43,840 bases of DNA from an uncultured Clostridia bacterium. GTDB taxonomy: Bacteria > Bacillota > Clostridia > Oscillospirales > Acutalibacteraceae. The notes beneath the pieces are model-generated. The model worked only from the letters and a program-made list of their open reading frames with translations, was not told the DNA's origin and did not search any database. The position numbers and the translations under genes are program-made. The stretch spans positions 1 through 43,840 of the forward strand of contig CAMMVF010000020.1 of the NCBI GenBank assembly GCA_946500295.1, given 5' to 3'. This document shows, piece after piece, positions 17,187 to 25,505 of the stretch; within the stretch, counting starts at the first letter, position 1; the number at the start of each line of letters is the position of its first letter.

Positions 17187-18068
17187 ATGTTTAACAACGA
17201 TTTATTCACTTTTTTAAAACCGAAAAACGAGCTTGAACAGTCTCAGGGGGAAGCCCCGGTCTCCTCTCCTGAGATTCCCGATACAATGTGGGTCAAATGC
17301 CCAAAATGCCGTGCGCTTATCCTGACCGCCGATTTAGAGTCAAACCACAAGGTTTGCGCCAAATGCGGCCACCACATGAGGCTTTCCCCCCGTGAGAGGA
17401 TATCCTTGCTTTCGGACGACCAGAGCTTTGAGGAATTTGATAAGGATATGGTCTCGAGCAATATTTTATCCTTCCCCGATTACGACTTAAAGCTTCAAAG
17501 CGCCCGCCACAAAAGCGGCGAAAACGAGTCCGTTGTCACCGGACGCTGTCTTATCGGCGGGATAAATACCGTACTGGGAGTTATGGACCCCGGCTTTATG
17601 ATGGCGAGCATGGGCACTGTTACGGGAGAGAAAATAACCCGTGCCTTTGAATACGCCACCGAGCACTCCCTCCCAGTGGTTATGTGTACCGCCTCGGGCG
17701 GAGCTAGAATGCAGGAGGGAATACTCTCCTTAATGCAGATGGCTAAAACCAGCGGAGCCGTAAAGAGACACAGCGACGCAGGACTGTTATACATCACCGT
17801 ACTCACCGACCCCACCACAGGCGGAGTTACAGCCAGCTTTGCTATGGAGGGTGACATTATCCTCTCCGAGCCAAACGCACTTATAGGCTTTGCAGGTCCG
17901 AGAGTAATAGAGCAGACTATAAGACAAAAGCTCCCAAAGGACTTCCAGACAGCCGAATTTGTCGAGCAAAAGGGCTTTATTGACGCGGTAGTTCCACGCA
18001 AGGAGCTGAAAGCCGCAGTCGCAAAGCTATTGAAAATGCACAGCACAGCCGCACAGAGGGAGGGTTAA
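17187..18068 (+). CDS. accD: acetyl-CoA carboxylase carboxyltransferase beta subunit
   Basis: Beta half of the carboxyltransferase, moving CO2 from biotin to acetyl-CoA (293 residues). An N-terminal zinc ribbon with Cys38, Cys41, Cys57 and Cys60 (CPKC and CAKC) is followed by the crotonase-like core ([52 protein letters not shown]). The stop is 2 nt from the accA start. AAAGGA lies 10 nt before the ATG. Confidence 0.97.
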   Translation: MFNNDLFTFLKPKNELEQSQGEAPVSSPEIPDTMWVKCPKCRALILTADLESNHKVCAKCGHHMRLSPRERISLLSDDQSFEEFDKDMVSSNILSFPDYDLKLQSARHKSGENESVVTGRCLIGGINTVLGVMDPGFMMASMGTVTGEKITRAFEYATEHSLPVVMCTASGGARMQEGILSLMQMAKTSGAVKRHSDAGLLYITVLTDPTTGGVTASFAMEGDIILSEPNALIGFAGPRVIEQTIRQKLPKDFQTAEFVEQKGFIDAVVPRKELKAAVAKLLKMHSTAAQREG

Positions 18069-18070
18069 GG

Positions 18071-18901
18071 ATGAGCGCTTTTGACAAGCTTACAACAGCC
18101 AGATCAAACAACCGTCTGACATCCATTGACTACATAAACGCCTTATTCTCCGACAGCTTCTTTGAGCTTCACGGCGACCGCCGATTTGGAGACGACAAGG
18201 CTGTCGTCGGAGGTATAGGTATGCTCAGGGACGATATGCCTGTGACGGTTATCGGACTTGAAAAGGGCAGGGACACCAAGGAGAGAATGGAGCGCAACTT
18301 CGGCTCAGCCCACCCCGAGGGCTACAGAAAAGCTCTCAGGCTGATGAAGCAGGCTGAAAAATTCCACCGCCCGGTGCTGTGTTTTGTCGACACCAGCGGA
18401 GCCTTCTGCGGAATAGGAGCAGAGGAAAGAGGTCAGGGACAGGCGATAGCTGAGAACCTGATGGAAATGATGACCTTAAAGACACCTATCCTCTCAATTT
18501 TAATCGGCGAGGGCGGCAGCGGCGGAGCGCTCGGGCTCGCCGTGGCAAACGAGGTTTGGATGCTTGAAAACGCCGTTTATTCGGTAATAAGCCCGGAGGG
18601 CTGCGCCTCAATCTTGTGGAAAGATTCCTCAAAAACCGCCTATGCGGCTGAATGTCTCAGGATTACCGCTCAAGACCTGTTTAAGCTCAAAGTAGTAGAG
18701 CGCGTCATCCGTGAGCCGAAAAGCGTAGAAAGCAAGATGTTTGACAGCTTGAGAGGGCTTATAGCCTCCACCTTTGACCGCTACAACGATATGAGCATCG
18801 ACAAGCTCCTCGACCAACGCTACAACCGCTTCAGGGTAATGGGCAATAATGTTACCCCGCTTGAACCCGTAGTCGAGGACAGCAATACAGCGCAGACTTA
18901 A
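18071..18901 (+). CDS. accA: acetyl-CoA carboxylase carboxyltransferase alpha subunit
   Basis: Alpha half of the carboxyltransferase (276 residues, the short bacterial type without a long N-terminal part). Seen: ELHGDRRFGDDKAVVGGIG, FGSAHPEGYRKALRLMKQAE, FVDTSGAFCGIGAEERGQG and ILIGEGGSGGALGLAVANEV, then ISPEGCASILWKD. It is the last gene of the operon, followed by a strong terminator. Confidence 0.97.
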   Translation: MSAFDKLTTARSNNRLTSIDYINALFSDSFFELHGDRRFGDDKAVVGGIGMLRDDMPVTVIGLEKGRDTKERMERNFGSAHPEGYRKALRLMKQAEKFHRPVLCFVDTSGAFCGIGAEERGQGQAIAENLMEMMTLKTPILSILIGEGGSGGALGLAVANEVWMLENAVYSVISPEGCASILWKDSSKTAYAAECLRITAQDLFKLKVVERVIREPKSVESKMFDSLRGLIASTFDRYNDMSIDKLLDQRYNRFRVMGNNVTPLEPVVEDSNTAQT

Positions 18902-18974
18902 AGTTTATATTTTTTTACAAAGATATTTCTACATTTTGCTGCACAGCTATAGTGTGCGTTTGCATTAATTAATG

Positions 18975-19014
18975 ATGGGGCTGTCACAAATGGAAAAATT
19001 TGCGACAGCCCCAT
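18975..19014 (+). terminator. terminator of the fab-acc operon
   Basis: 17-bp stem with one A-C mismatch (18975-18991 with 18998-19014, sharing ATGGGGCTGTC and GACAGCCCCAT), 6-nt loop, followed by TTTTAT. It sits 73 nt after accA and ends just before the ribosome binding site of the next gene. Confidence 0.93.
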
Positions 19015-19041
19015 TTTTATACCTATATTTCGGAGGACAAG

Positions 19042-19998
19042 ATGAAAATAGTTCTGACAGATATAATCACTATAACCAACGGCGAGGACGACCTCTCGCT
19101 CAAGCCTCTGCATTCTCTTGGGAGCATCACTTCCTATCCTCTGACGGATTATGAGGAAATCCCCGAAAGAATATCTGATGCCGAGGCTGTAATCTGCAAC
19201 AAAACAAAGCTCGACAGCCACAGCCTTGCTAACGCCAAAAATTTGAAGTATATCGGACTGTGGGCTACCGGCCACGACAATATAGATATTCCGTACTGTA
19301 AATCAAACGGCATTACGGTATGCAACGCAGGCTCGTACTCCACTTACGCAGTCGCCCAGCATACCTTTTCACTGATACTGGAGCACTACGGCAAAACAGG
19401 GGCATATAACGGCTTTGTACAGTCCGGCGGCTGGAGAAAGAGCACGACATTCTCCCCTATAGCCTACCGCACGCATGAGCTTTTCGGCAAAACCATAGGG
19501 ATAGTCGGCTACGGCACAATCGGCAAGGCGGTGGCGAAGATAGCGTCTGCCTTTGGTATGAAAGTGCTCGGCTATAACCGCAGTGGAAAAGTTGATGACT
19601 TTGCGGAGTACGCCCCGCTGGACGAGCTGTACGCAAACAGCGATATTATCAGCGTACACTGCCCTCTGACTGATGAAAACCGCCATATGTTCAACGAGGA
19701 AGCCTTTGCAAAATTCAAAAAAGGCGCTCTCTTTGTAAACACCGCCAGAGGCGGTCTGGTTGACGAATCAGCCTTAAAGCAGGCGGTAGAAATCGGACAT
19801 CTCGGCGGTGCGGCGATAGACGTGATTTACCCCGAGCCAATGAGCGAGGACTGTATGCTTACAGGGGTCGATAATATACTCATCACCCCTCATATTGCCT
19901 GGGCGCCGATAGAGACGAGAGAGAGGCTCTTGGGCATTGTCTACGAAAATTTAAAGGCGTTCCAAAACGGAACGCCACAGAATGTAGTCAGCAAATAA
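19042..19998 (+). CDS. D-isomer-specific 2-hydroxyacid dehydrogenase (glycerate dehydrogenase-like)
   Basis: NAD-dependent reductase of small 2-oxoacids, closest in feel to hydroxypyruvate/glycerate dehydrogenases (318 residues). The cofactor motif GIVGYGTIGKAVA spans 153-165, and the catalytic residues Arg236 (NTARGGLVDE), Glu265 and His284 (ITPHIAWAP) are all in place with the family spacing. The frame is open from 19000, but that stretch is the preceding terminator. The ATG at 19042 has GGAGGA 5 nt upstream. The substrate is not certain. Confidence 0.9.
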   Translation: MKIVLTDIITITNGEDDLSLKPLHSLGSITSYPLTDYEEIPERISDAEAVICNKTKLDSHSLANAKNLKYIGLWATGHDNIDIPYCKSNGITVCNAGSYSTYAVAQHTFSLILEHYGKTGAYNGFVQSGGWRKSTTFSPIAYRTHELFGKTIGIVGYGTIGKAVAKIASAFGMKVLGYNRSGKVDDFAEYAPLDELYANSDIISVHCPLTDENRHMFNEEAFAKFKKGALFVNTARGGLVDESALKQAVEIGHLGGAAIDVIYPEPMSEDCMLTGVDNILITPHIAWAPIETRERLLGIVYENLKAFQNGTPQNVVSK

Positions 19999-20012
19999 AA
20001 TATATTTAAACC

Positions 20013-20041
20013 TTGACTATTACTGCAATTTGCAGTATAAT
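20013..20041 (+). promoter_or_regulatory. orphan consensus promoter with palindromic operator in its spacer
   Basis: TTGACT (20013-20018), 17-nt spacer, perfect TATAAT (20036-20041). The palindrome ACTGCAA-T-TTGCAGT (20022-20036) fills most of the spacer and touches the -10. It points rightward into the end of the XRE gene, which lies on the other strand, and no convincing plus-strand gene follows. It may drive an antisense or small RNA, or be left over from a lost gene. Confidence 0.65.
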
Positions 20042-20079
20042 TAATGCAAGTTATTTTGTGCTATTCTTACCCTAAGCTT

Positions 20080-20280
20080 CTATCTATCATCCCTTAACCC
20101 CAATATATAATCCGTACTGGTTTTAAAATATTGAGCCAAAGCTATAAGAATATGTGTGGGTATATCACGTTGACCGAGTTCATAATTACTATACACTTGT
20201 TGTGAGCAACTTAAAATTTGGCTCATTTCCTTTTGGGTTAAATCTGCATCTTCTCTTAACTCTCGGATACGCCTATACAT
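20080..20280 (-). CDS. XRE-family helix-turn-helix regulator
   Basis: Small Cro/C1-type DNA-binding protein (66 residues from the chosen start). The helix-turn-helix is LTQKEMSQILSCSQQVYSNY (recognition helix SQQVYSNYE), followed by GQRDIPTHILIALAQYFKTS and the usual TDYILGL end. The frame extends upstream to 20340, but MYRRIRELREDADLTQ at 20280 is the typical start and has GAGGTG about 9 nt upstream. It converges with the orphan promoter at 20013-20041, whose palindrome is a plausible target for this or a related protein (inference). Confidence 0.88.
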   Translation of the reverse strand: MYRRIRELREDADLTQKEMSQILSCSQQVYSNYELGQRDIPTHILIALAQYFKTSTDYILGLRDDR

Positions 20281-20358
20281 TTTGGCTTCACCTCTTCTAT
20301 AAACGAGTGTTGCTTTTGTGCTTTGTGGAATTGCGTGCAAGATGTTATCGACTGTTGC

Positions 20359-20835
20359 TCATAAAAGGATTAGCTTTCCTCCGCAGGCACAGCGGTATCT
20401 CTCTGGATGCTTTACAACTGCGCTTTTCCTGAATCGGCGAATTTCCTGCCCGCAGCTTTGACACCTCAGTATATATGGCGCAGCTTCACGCAGTTTTTGT
20501 GCCGATTCGCTCAAGGCGGTGCGCTTTATCTCACAGCCTATCACCTCACCCAATCTTGCGGCATATTTCTGCCACAATTTTCCGTGGTTTGCGCACCCTC
20601 GGCAGCTATGCAAAATTTCGTGTGCAATTACAGCTCTTACCTCATCCTCTCCTCCTTCTAACACGACGGAGGAGAGGATGATTTTGTATTCTCCGCTTTT
20701 TATTCTCTCACAGCTTCCTAAAATCGTCTTTCGCCGTGAATTTAAAAATACATGGGGAATTATCCTGTCTGACACCGGGATTTTTATACTTTTAGCCATG
20801 CCTATAAGCTCAAGCAAAATTTTATCAAGCTCCAT
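20359..20835 (-). CDS. SprT-like zinc-metallopeptidase-domain protein
   Basis: A 158-residue protein with the SprT-type motif AHEILHSCRGCANHGKLW: His72, Glu73, His76 and a third ligand at His84. A C-terminal zinc ribbon has Cys125, Cys128, Cys149 and Cys151 (CQSCG, CACGG). The eukaryotic relative Spartan cleaves DNA-protein crosslinks; bacterial SprT-like proteins are poorly understood. Its start overlaps the end of the EamA transporter gene by 11 nt, so the two are probably co-transcribed. Confidence 0.83.
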   Translation of the reverse strand: MELDKILLELIGMAKSIKIPVSDRIIPHVFLNSRRKTILGSCERIKSGEYKIILSSVVLEGGEDEVRAVIAHEILHSCRGCANHGKLWQKYAARLGEVIGCEIKRTALSESAQKLREAAPYILRCQSCGQEIRRFRKSAVVKHPERYRCACGGKLILL

Positions 20836-21748
20836 TCTTTTTCTCTCCTATGCGAAGATTTACAATCAGTATTCCTCCGCTGACCAGAGCGAGAGAGATA
20901 AAGTTCTGCACGGTCAAGACCCCCTCGCCGAGCAAAATTCCCGACCAGACTGTTCCGAAAATCGGAATCAAAAGATTGAATATGCAAATCCTCCCCACGC
21001 TGTGAAGCCCGAGCAAAACCGTCCACAGCGCAAACGCAGCCGCAGACACGAACGCAAGGTAGAAAAGCAGCAGCACACCTTGAATGTTTTGGTAGCTGAT
21101 ACTTCCTCCCATCAACACACCGACAACTATCAAAACTCCGCCGCCGAGCAAGAGCTGATAAGCTGTAGCCGCAAAGGCATCGCACCTTCCGGCTGATACC
21201 TTGCTCAAAAAGCTGCCAAAGCCCGAGCACAGCGCAGATATCAGCACAAGCGCCTCTCCGAGTGAAAAACCGCCCGACAAGCCCGAAATATTAATTATTA
21301 CTATCCCCAAAAAGCCCACGCCGCAGCCTATAAGTTTAAGTACAGTGAGCTTCTCATTCTTAAAAAATACAGGAGCCAGCAAGACCGCAAAAAACGCACT
21401 GCAAGCGGTGATTACCGAGGTTTTTGTCCCCGTTGTCAGCGCAAGCCCCGTGTAGGAGAAAAGATACTGTGCTGCCGTTTGAACGAGTCCCAAAGAGGCT
21501 ACGGAAACTATAGCGTTTCTCGGAATTTTCAGGCTTTTTCGCCTGAATATAAGGCAAAACGCAAACACCATTACCCCTGCTAGGAAGAAACGCTGTCCGG
21601 CAAAAAGAATTTGCGATCCGACATCGCTTGATTGTATATTTATCCTTGAGTAGCTTAGCTTTATTACAGGAAAAGCCGTTCCCCATAACAGCGTGCATAA
21701 CAACGCTCCGGCAACTGCTCCTAGCCTTGTTTTGAGTATTCTTTTCAT
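20825..21748 (-). CDS. EamA-family (DMT) transporter
   Basis: Drug/metabolite-superfamily exporter of about ten membrane helices in two EamA repeats (307 residues). The first repeat starts GALLCTLLWGTAFPVIKLSY and the second AVLLAPVFFKNEKLTVLKLIG-like; WSGILLGEGVLTVQNFISLAL is the family end motif. The substrate is unknown; relatives export amino acids or other metabolites. GGAGGTG lies 7 nt before the ATG. Repeat copy B occupies the upstream region, so the promoter must lie in or beyond that repeat. Confidence 0.88.
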   Translation of the reverse strand: MKRILKTRLGAVAGALLCTLLWGTAFPVIKLSYSRINIQSSDVGSQILFAGQRFFLAGVMVFAFCLIFRRKSLKIPRNAIVSVASLGLVQTAAQYLFSYTGLALTTGTKTSVITACSAFFAVLLAPVFFKNEKLTVLKLIGCGVGFLGIVIINISGLSGGFSLGEALVLISALCSGFGSFLSKVSAGRCDAFAATAYQLLLGGGVLIVVGVLMGGSISYQNIQGVLLLFYLAFVSAAAFALWTVLLGLHSVGRICIFNLLIPIFGTVWSGILLGEGVLTVQNFISLALVSGGILIVNLRIGEKKNGA

Positions 21749-21760
21749 TTTGCACCTCCA

Positions 21761-21921
21761 TTTAAATCTTTACCTGCGTGACAATCTCGTTTGATCACTC
21801 CTGCGACGATCGCAACCGTTGCAGGGGAGCTTTGCTACTCAGTGTTTCGGTGGGGGATTATAACCCCCACCGAAACACTGAATGTCCCCCGCCGCCTACA
21901 GAGGCGGACGACTTGGTTATA
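21761..21921 (+). repeat. interspersed repeat, long copy B (161 bp)
   Basis: Long form of the repeat, between the divergent EamA and D-lactate dehydrogenase genes. It shares both termini with copies A, C and D. Its middle adds GCGACGAT...GGGGAGCTTTGCT and a perfect 17-bp stem (21840-21856 with 21864-21880, sharing CAGTGTTTCGGTGGGGG) around a 7-nt loop. In copy D the same stem is degraded. Any promoter for the two flanking genes must be in or next to this element. Confidence 0.85.
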
Positions 21922-21992
21922 AAATTTAAGCTTTTGCGCGTATTTTTTTCTCATCTCAGGCAAGAATAAAGGTCAAAGAGAGGCTGATAGAT

Positions 21993-22970
21993 ATGAAAAA
22001 CATTGCATTCTTTGACACAAAGCCATACGACAGAGAATATTTTGAAAAGACCCCTCACGAGGGACTTCACTTTAAGTTTTATGTTAACAAGCTCAACGCC
22101 GAAACCGCCTTCGTCGCCAAGGGCTGCGAGGGTGCGTGCGCTTTTGTAAACGACACAATAGACAAGCAGGCTATAGACGAGCTTTATAACTGCGGCGTAA
22201 GGGTACTCGCCATGCGCTGTGCAGGCTACAACAATATCGACTTTAAGGCGGCGGCAGGAAAGATAAAGATTCTGCGTGTACCCAACTATTCACCCTACGC
22301 CGTCGCAGAGCACACGATGGCATTAATTTTATGCTTAAATCGGAAAATTCACCGCGCCTTCAACAGAACCCGGGACTATAATTTCAGCATAAACGGACTT
22401 GAGGGGTTTGACCTTCACGGAAAAACCGTCGGTGTAATCGGCACGGGAAAAATCGGTCAGATTTTCCTCGGCGTCTGCCGCGGATTTGGAATGAAAACCA
22501 TAGCCTACGACCCCTACCCTTTAAACGATAACAGTATCGAGTACGTCAGCAAGGAGGAGCTTTTCCGCCGAAGCGATATTATTTCCCTTCACTGCCCGCT
22601 GACTGACAGTACCTACCATATTATAGACGAAGAAGCCTTGTCTCTGACAAAAAAGGGCGTATATATAATAAACACCTCCAGGGGAGCTTTAATAGACGCC
22701 GAGGCTCTGCTCAAGGCGTTGAAGGATTACCGTGTAGGCGGAGCAGGACTGGACGTATACGAGGAAGAGTCCGAGCTATTCTTTGAGGACTTTTCCGGCA
22801 GTGTAATTCAGGACGACACGCTCTCCCTGCTTGTAAATATGCCGAATGTAATAGTAACCTCGCATCAGGCGTTTTTAACCCGTGAGGCCTTGACAAATAT
22901 AGCCGAGGTGACAATCAACAACCTTTACGACTTTTTCGCAGGAAACGAGCTCAAAAACGAGGTACCGTAG
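21993..22970 (+). CDS. ldhA: D-lactate dehydrogenase
   Basis: NADH-dependent reduction of pyruvate to D-lactate, a fermentation end step (325 residues). It resembles E. coli LdhA throughout: ALRCAGYNNIDFKAA-like RCAGYNN at 75-81, VAEHTMALILCLNRKIHRA, cofactor motif GVIGTGKIGQ at 147-156, Arg230 in NTSRGALID, Glu259 and His291 (SHQAFLT) with the same spacing as the E. coli catalytic residues. GAGAGG lies 10 nt before the ATG. The stop overlaps a small AGGCGGC/GCCGCCT hairpin. Confidence 0.93.
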   Translation: MKNIAFFDTKPYDREYFEKTPHEGLHFKFYVNKLNAETAFVAKGCEGACAFVNDTIDKQAIDELYNCGVRVLAMRCAGYNNIDFKAAAGKIKILRVPNYSPYAVAEHTMALILCLNRKIHRAFNRTRDYNFSINGLEGFDLHGKTVGVIGTGKIGQIFLGVCRGFGMKTIAYDPYPLNDNSIEYVSKEELFRRSDIISLHCPLTDSTYHIIDEEALSLTKKGVYIINTSRGALIDAEALLKALKDYRVGGAGLDVYEEESELFFEDFSGSVIQDDTLSLLVNMPNVIVTSHQAFLTREALTNIAEVTINNLYDFFAGNELKNEVP

Positions 22971-22986
22971 GCGGCATTTGCCGCCT
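22969..22986. other. palindrome at the end of the D-lactate dehydrogenase gene
   Basis: AGGCGGC-ATTT-GCCGCCT hairpin overlapping the TAG stop, with no T-run after it. The 18-mer GCGGCATTTGCCGCCTTA also occurs near 182-199, at the end of the first gene of the window on the other strand. Confidence 0.55.
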
Positions 22987-23023
22987 TATGTATAAAACTT
23001 ACACCCTTTTAAACTAACGTCAT

Positions 23024-23051
23024 TAAGGCATAGGCTTGCGCCTATGCCTTA
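23024..23051 (+). terminator. bidirectional-looking terminator after ldhA
   Basis: Perfect 12-bp stem TAAGGCATAGGC/GCCTATGCCTTA (23024-23035 with 23040-23051), TTGC loop, followed by AATTTT. It lies between the convergent ends of ldhA and the toroid-protein gene, directly beside repeat copy C. Confidence 0.8.
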
Positions 23052-23054
23052 AAT

Positions 23055-23124
23055 TTTAAATCTTCGCCCGAGTGACAAGCTCGTTTGATCACGCCGCCTA
23101 CAGAGGCGGGGCGACTTGGTTATA
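23055..23124 (+). repeat. interspersed repeat, short copy C (70 bp)
   Basis: Short copy, nearly identical to copy A but lacking the GGACATC segment before the GGCGACTTGG terminus. It abuts the ldhA terminator. The TTA at 23120-23122 in its terminus is the TAA stop codon of the minus-strand toroid-protein gene. Confidence 0.85.
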
Positions 23125-24028
23125 ATCTCCCGAGGTATCTTAAATACAGCAGGTTATTAATTATATTTGCCGACCTCCACCAATTTGCGCTGATTTCAAA
23201 CTCCTTATAATCTGTATGCCAGATCCAGGTAATTGGAAACGAGCCGTCCTCCCTCTGAAACTTCAACATCATATCCGCCTCGTGCTCGGCAAGCTCTCTG
23301 TCAACCATTGAAAAGCTGTTTTTATTATTTTTAAACAAGGCAGAGGGAGTACACACATAATCCTTAAGCCACCTGCTAGTATCACTGCAAACAGTTTTAT
23401 TTACTGTCTCGCTTAATTTCTCCCTAAAGGCTTGAATATCAACTATATCAAAGTCTTTAAGCTCACAGCAATAATCGTAAAGCTCCATATAGCACCTTAG
23501 AGTGTGCTGTTCATAAGTCGGCTCTGAGATAAATCTAGCAACCGAAGTTTTTACAATTTTACAGGCTTTATGATAAATCTCACTGTCTTTATCGGCAAAG
23601 CGCAAAATAAATCCCGCAAGGGAAACCGTCGGGTTATCGTCTGACATTTCACATTCTCCGTGTTCCCACCATATAGCATGAGGATAATCGTTATTGCTCA
23701 AAACAGTAACCTGCCATTTGCCATTTAAAAAATCTTTTCCGCTTTCAAGGTAATTTATAATACCCTTAATCATCGGATGATTTTTATCGCTAACGCCAAT
23801 TTCCCTGAGTACCAAAATTGCCGCCCATGTCGCTATAGGGGTGGAATTTTCATTCCAGAAATCCGGCTCTATCGCATGACCGAAGCCGCCGTCCGGGTTT
23901 TGGTATGCGCTGAGGTACTTGAGAACCTCTTCGGCGCTGCCGTCTTCAAAGTGGAATCTCCATCTTGCCAAGTCAAGAGGTCTTGCATTTTTATAGACGA
24001 AACTCTGTCCTTTTTTAAGTACAGTCAT
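23120..24028 (-). CDS. predicted alpha/alpha-toroid (prenyltransferase/squalene-cyclase-like repeat) protein
   Basis: A 302-residue protein of unknown function. Motif AYQNPDGGFGHAIEPDFW (about 43-60) and the later LKFQREDGSFPITWIW resemble the QxxxGxF-type repeats of terpenoid cyclase and prenyltransferase alpha-toroids. Cyclase DxDD-type acid motifs are not apparent, so activity is doubtful. No signal peptide or membrane segment is seen. AGGAGG precedes the ATG. It lies 34 nt downstream of cysS and is probably in the T-box-controlled operon. Its stop codon is contributed by repeat copy C. Confidence 0.75.
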   Translation of the reverse strand: MTVLKKGQSFVYKNARPLDLARWRFHFEDGSAEEVLKYLSAYQNPDGGFGHAIEPDFWNENSTPIATWAAILVLREIGVSDKNHPMIKGIINYLESGKDFLNGKWQVTVLSNNDYPHAIWWEHGECEMSDDNPTVSLAGFILRFADKDSEIYHKACKIVKTSVARFISEPTYEQHTLRCYMELYDYCCELKDFDIVDIQAFREKLSETVNKTVCSDTSRWLKDYVCTPSALFKNNKNSFSMVDRELAEHEADMMLKFQREDGSFPITWIWHTDYKEFEISANWWRSANIINNLLYLRYLGRL

Positions 24029-24062
24029 TTTTATTCCTCCTTTACCTCACCTGTACGTTTAA

Positions 24063-25454
24063 TCAGCCTCTTTTCCACTTTACTCCATCCGGCGTATCCT
24101 CTATGATGATATTTCGGGCTTTAAGCTCATCCCTGATCTGATCCGCAAGCGCCCAGTTGCGCTCGGCTCTTGCTTGGGTGCGCTGTTTAACGAGCTGCAT
24201 AATCTCCTCATCGTCCTCGCTTGCCACGCTCTCAGTCTCTTTCAGCAGTGAAAGCGAGAGCACCTTGTCAAACTCGGCTATTAAATATCTCTTCTCAGCG
24301 TCGTTAAGCTCCGACTTGAGCACGTCATAAAGCACGGTGAGAGCCTGAGCGGAATTGAGGTCGTTGCCCATAGCTTCGTTAAACTGGTCTATATAAGCTT
24401 TGCAGCTATCCTCGTTTACCTCGCCATCCTTGCCTAACGCGGCTATCCTGTTTTTAAGCTTTGAGTATGCCTTGGCAGCGTTATCAAGGCTTTCAAAGGT
24501 GAACACCAGCGGCTTACGGTAGTGGGATTGCAGGCAAAACAGCCTGTAAACCAGAGGATCGTAGCCCTTTTCCTCAAGCAGGGATACCGTGAGGAAATCT
24601 CCCTTGGACTTGCTCATTTTGCCGCGGGCGTCATTCAAATGCAGAACATGGAACCAGTATTTGCACCAAGGATGACCGAGGTACGCCTCGCTCTGTGCAA
24701 TTTCGTTGGTGTGGTGGGGAAAGGCATTGTCAACTCCGCCGCAGTGAATATCGAGGTACTCGCCGAGCTTGCTCACGGAGATTGCAGAGCACTCTATATG
24801 CCAGCCCGGGTAACCGTAGCCCCACGGGCTGTCCCATTTAAGCTCCTGGTCGTCAAACTTTGATTTTGTAAACCACAAAACAAAGTCTGTTTTGTTGCGC
24901 TTATTCTCGTCCTCTTCTACGCTCTCTCTTACTCCTACGGCGAGGTCCTCCTCGTTTTGATTGCCGAACACATAATAATTTTCTAGCTTGGAGGTATCGA
25001 AGTAAACGTTTCCACCCGCCTGATATGCGTAGCCCTTGTCTATTAATTTTGATATCATCTTAATAAACTCGGGAATACAGTTGGTAGCAGGCTCGATAAT
25101 ATCGGGCTTTTTTATGTTTAGCTTCTCGCAGTCGGAGAAAAAAGCGTCGGTGTAAAACTTAGCTATCTCGAGCACTGTCTTGTGCTCTCTCTTTGCGCCG
25201 GATAGCATCTTGTCCTCGCCCGTATCGCCGTCGCTTGACAGATGTCCCACGTCGGTTATGTTCATTGCTCTGGTCACGTCATATCCGAGAAACCTTAACT
25301 CTTTTTCCAGTATGTCCTCCATGATATAGGTGCGCAGATTGCCTATGTGAGCGTAGTGGTACACCGTAGGTCCGCAGGTGTACATCTTAACCTTTCCGCT
25401 TTCGTGCGGGATAAATTCCTGTTTTGTCTGTCCTAATGAGTTGTATAGCTGCAT
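24063..25454 (-). CDS. cysS: cysteinyl-tRNA synthetase
   Basis: Charges tRNA-Cys (463 residues, normal length). The class I motifs are YAHIGNLRTY (HIGH-like, about residues 34-43) and KMSKSKGDFL (KMSKS loop). Zinc-site residues are at CGPTVYHY (Cys27), then WHIECSAIS, and HHTNEIAQSE with a preceding IHCGGVDNAFPHHTNE. It follows cysE, and the T-box leader in front of cysE has a Cys specifier, so both respond to uncharged tRNA-Cys. It is separated from cysE by 126 nt, mostly filled by a branched inverted-repeat element. Confidence 0.97.
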   Translation of the reverse strand: MQLYNSLGQTKQEFIPHESGKVKMYTCGPTVYHYAHIGNLRTYIMEDILEKELRFLGYDVTRAMNITDVGHLSSDGDTGEDKMLSGAKREHKTVLEIAKFYTDAFFSDCEKLNIKKPDIIEPATNCIPEFIKMISKLIDKGYAYQAGGNVYFDTSKLENYYVFGNQNEEDLAVGVRESVEEDENKRNKTDFVLWFTKSKFDDQELKWDSPWGYGYPGWHIECSAISVSKLGEYLDIHCGGVDNAFPHHTNEIAQSEAYLGHPWCKYWFHVLHLNDARGKMSKSKGDFLTVSLLEEKGYDPLVYRLFCLQSHYRKPLVFTFESLDNAAKAYSKLKNRIAALGKDGEVNEDSCKAYIDQFNEAMGNDLNSAQALTVLYDVLKSELNDAEKRYLIAEFDKVLSLSLLKETESVASEDDEEIMQLVKQRTQARAERNWALADQIRDELKARNIIIEDTPDGVKWKRG

Positions 25455-25505
25455 AATATTTCTCCTTTTATATTACTCGTTTACAATCTGATTGTCGCTC
25501 GGGTT

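Noticed and set aside
20154-21196. Plus-strand frames of 84-225 residues downstream of the orphan promoter
   Set aside because: They are antisense to the SprT-like and EamA genes, with no ribosome binding sites or recognisable motifs; an RNA product is possible, a protein is not supported.
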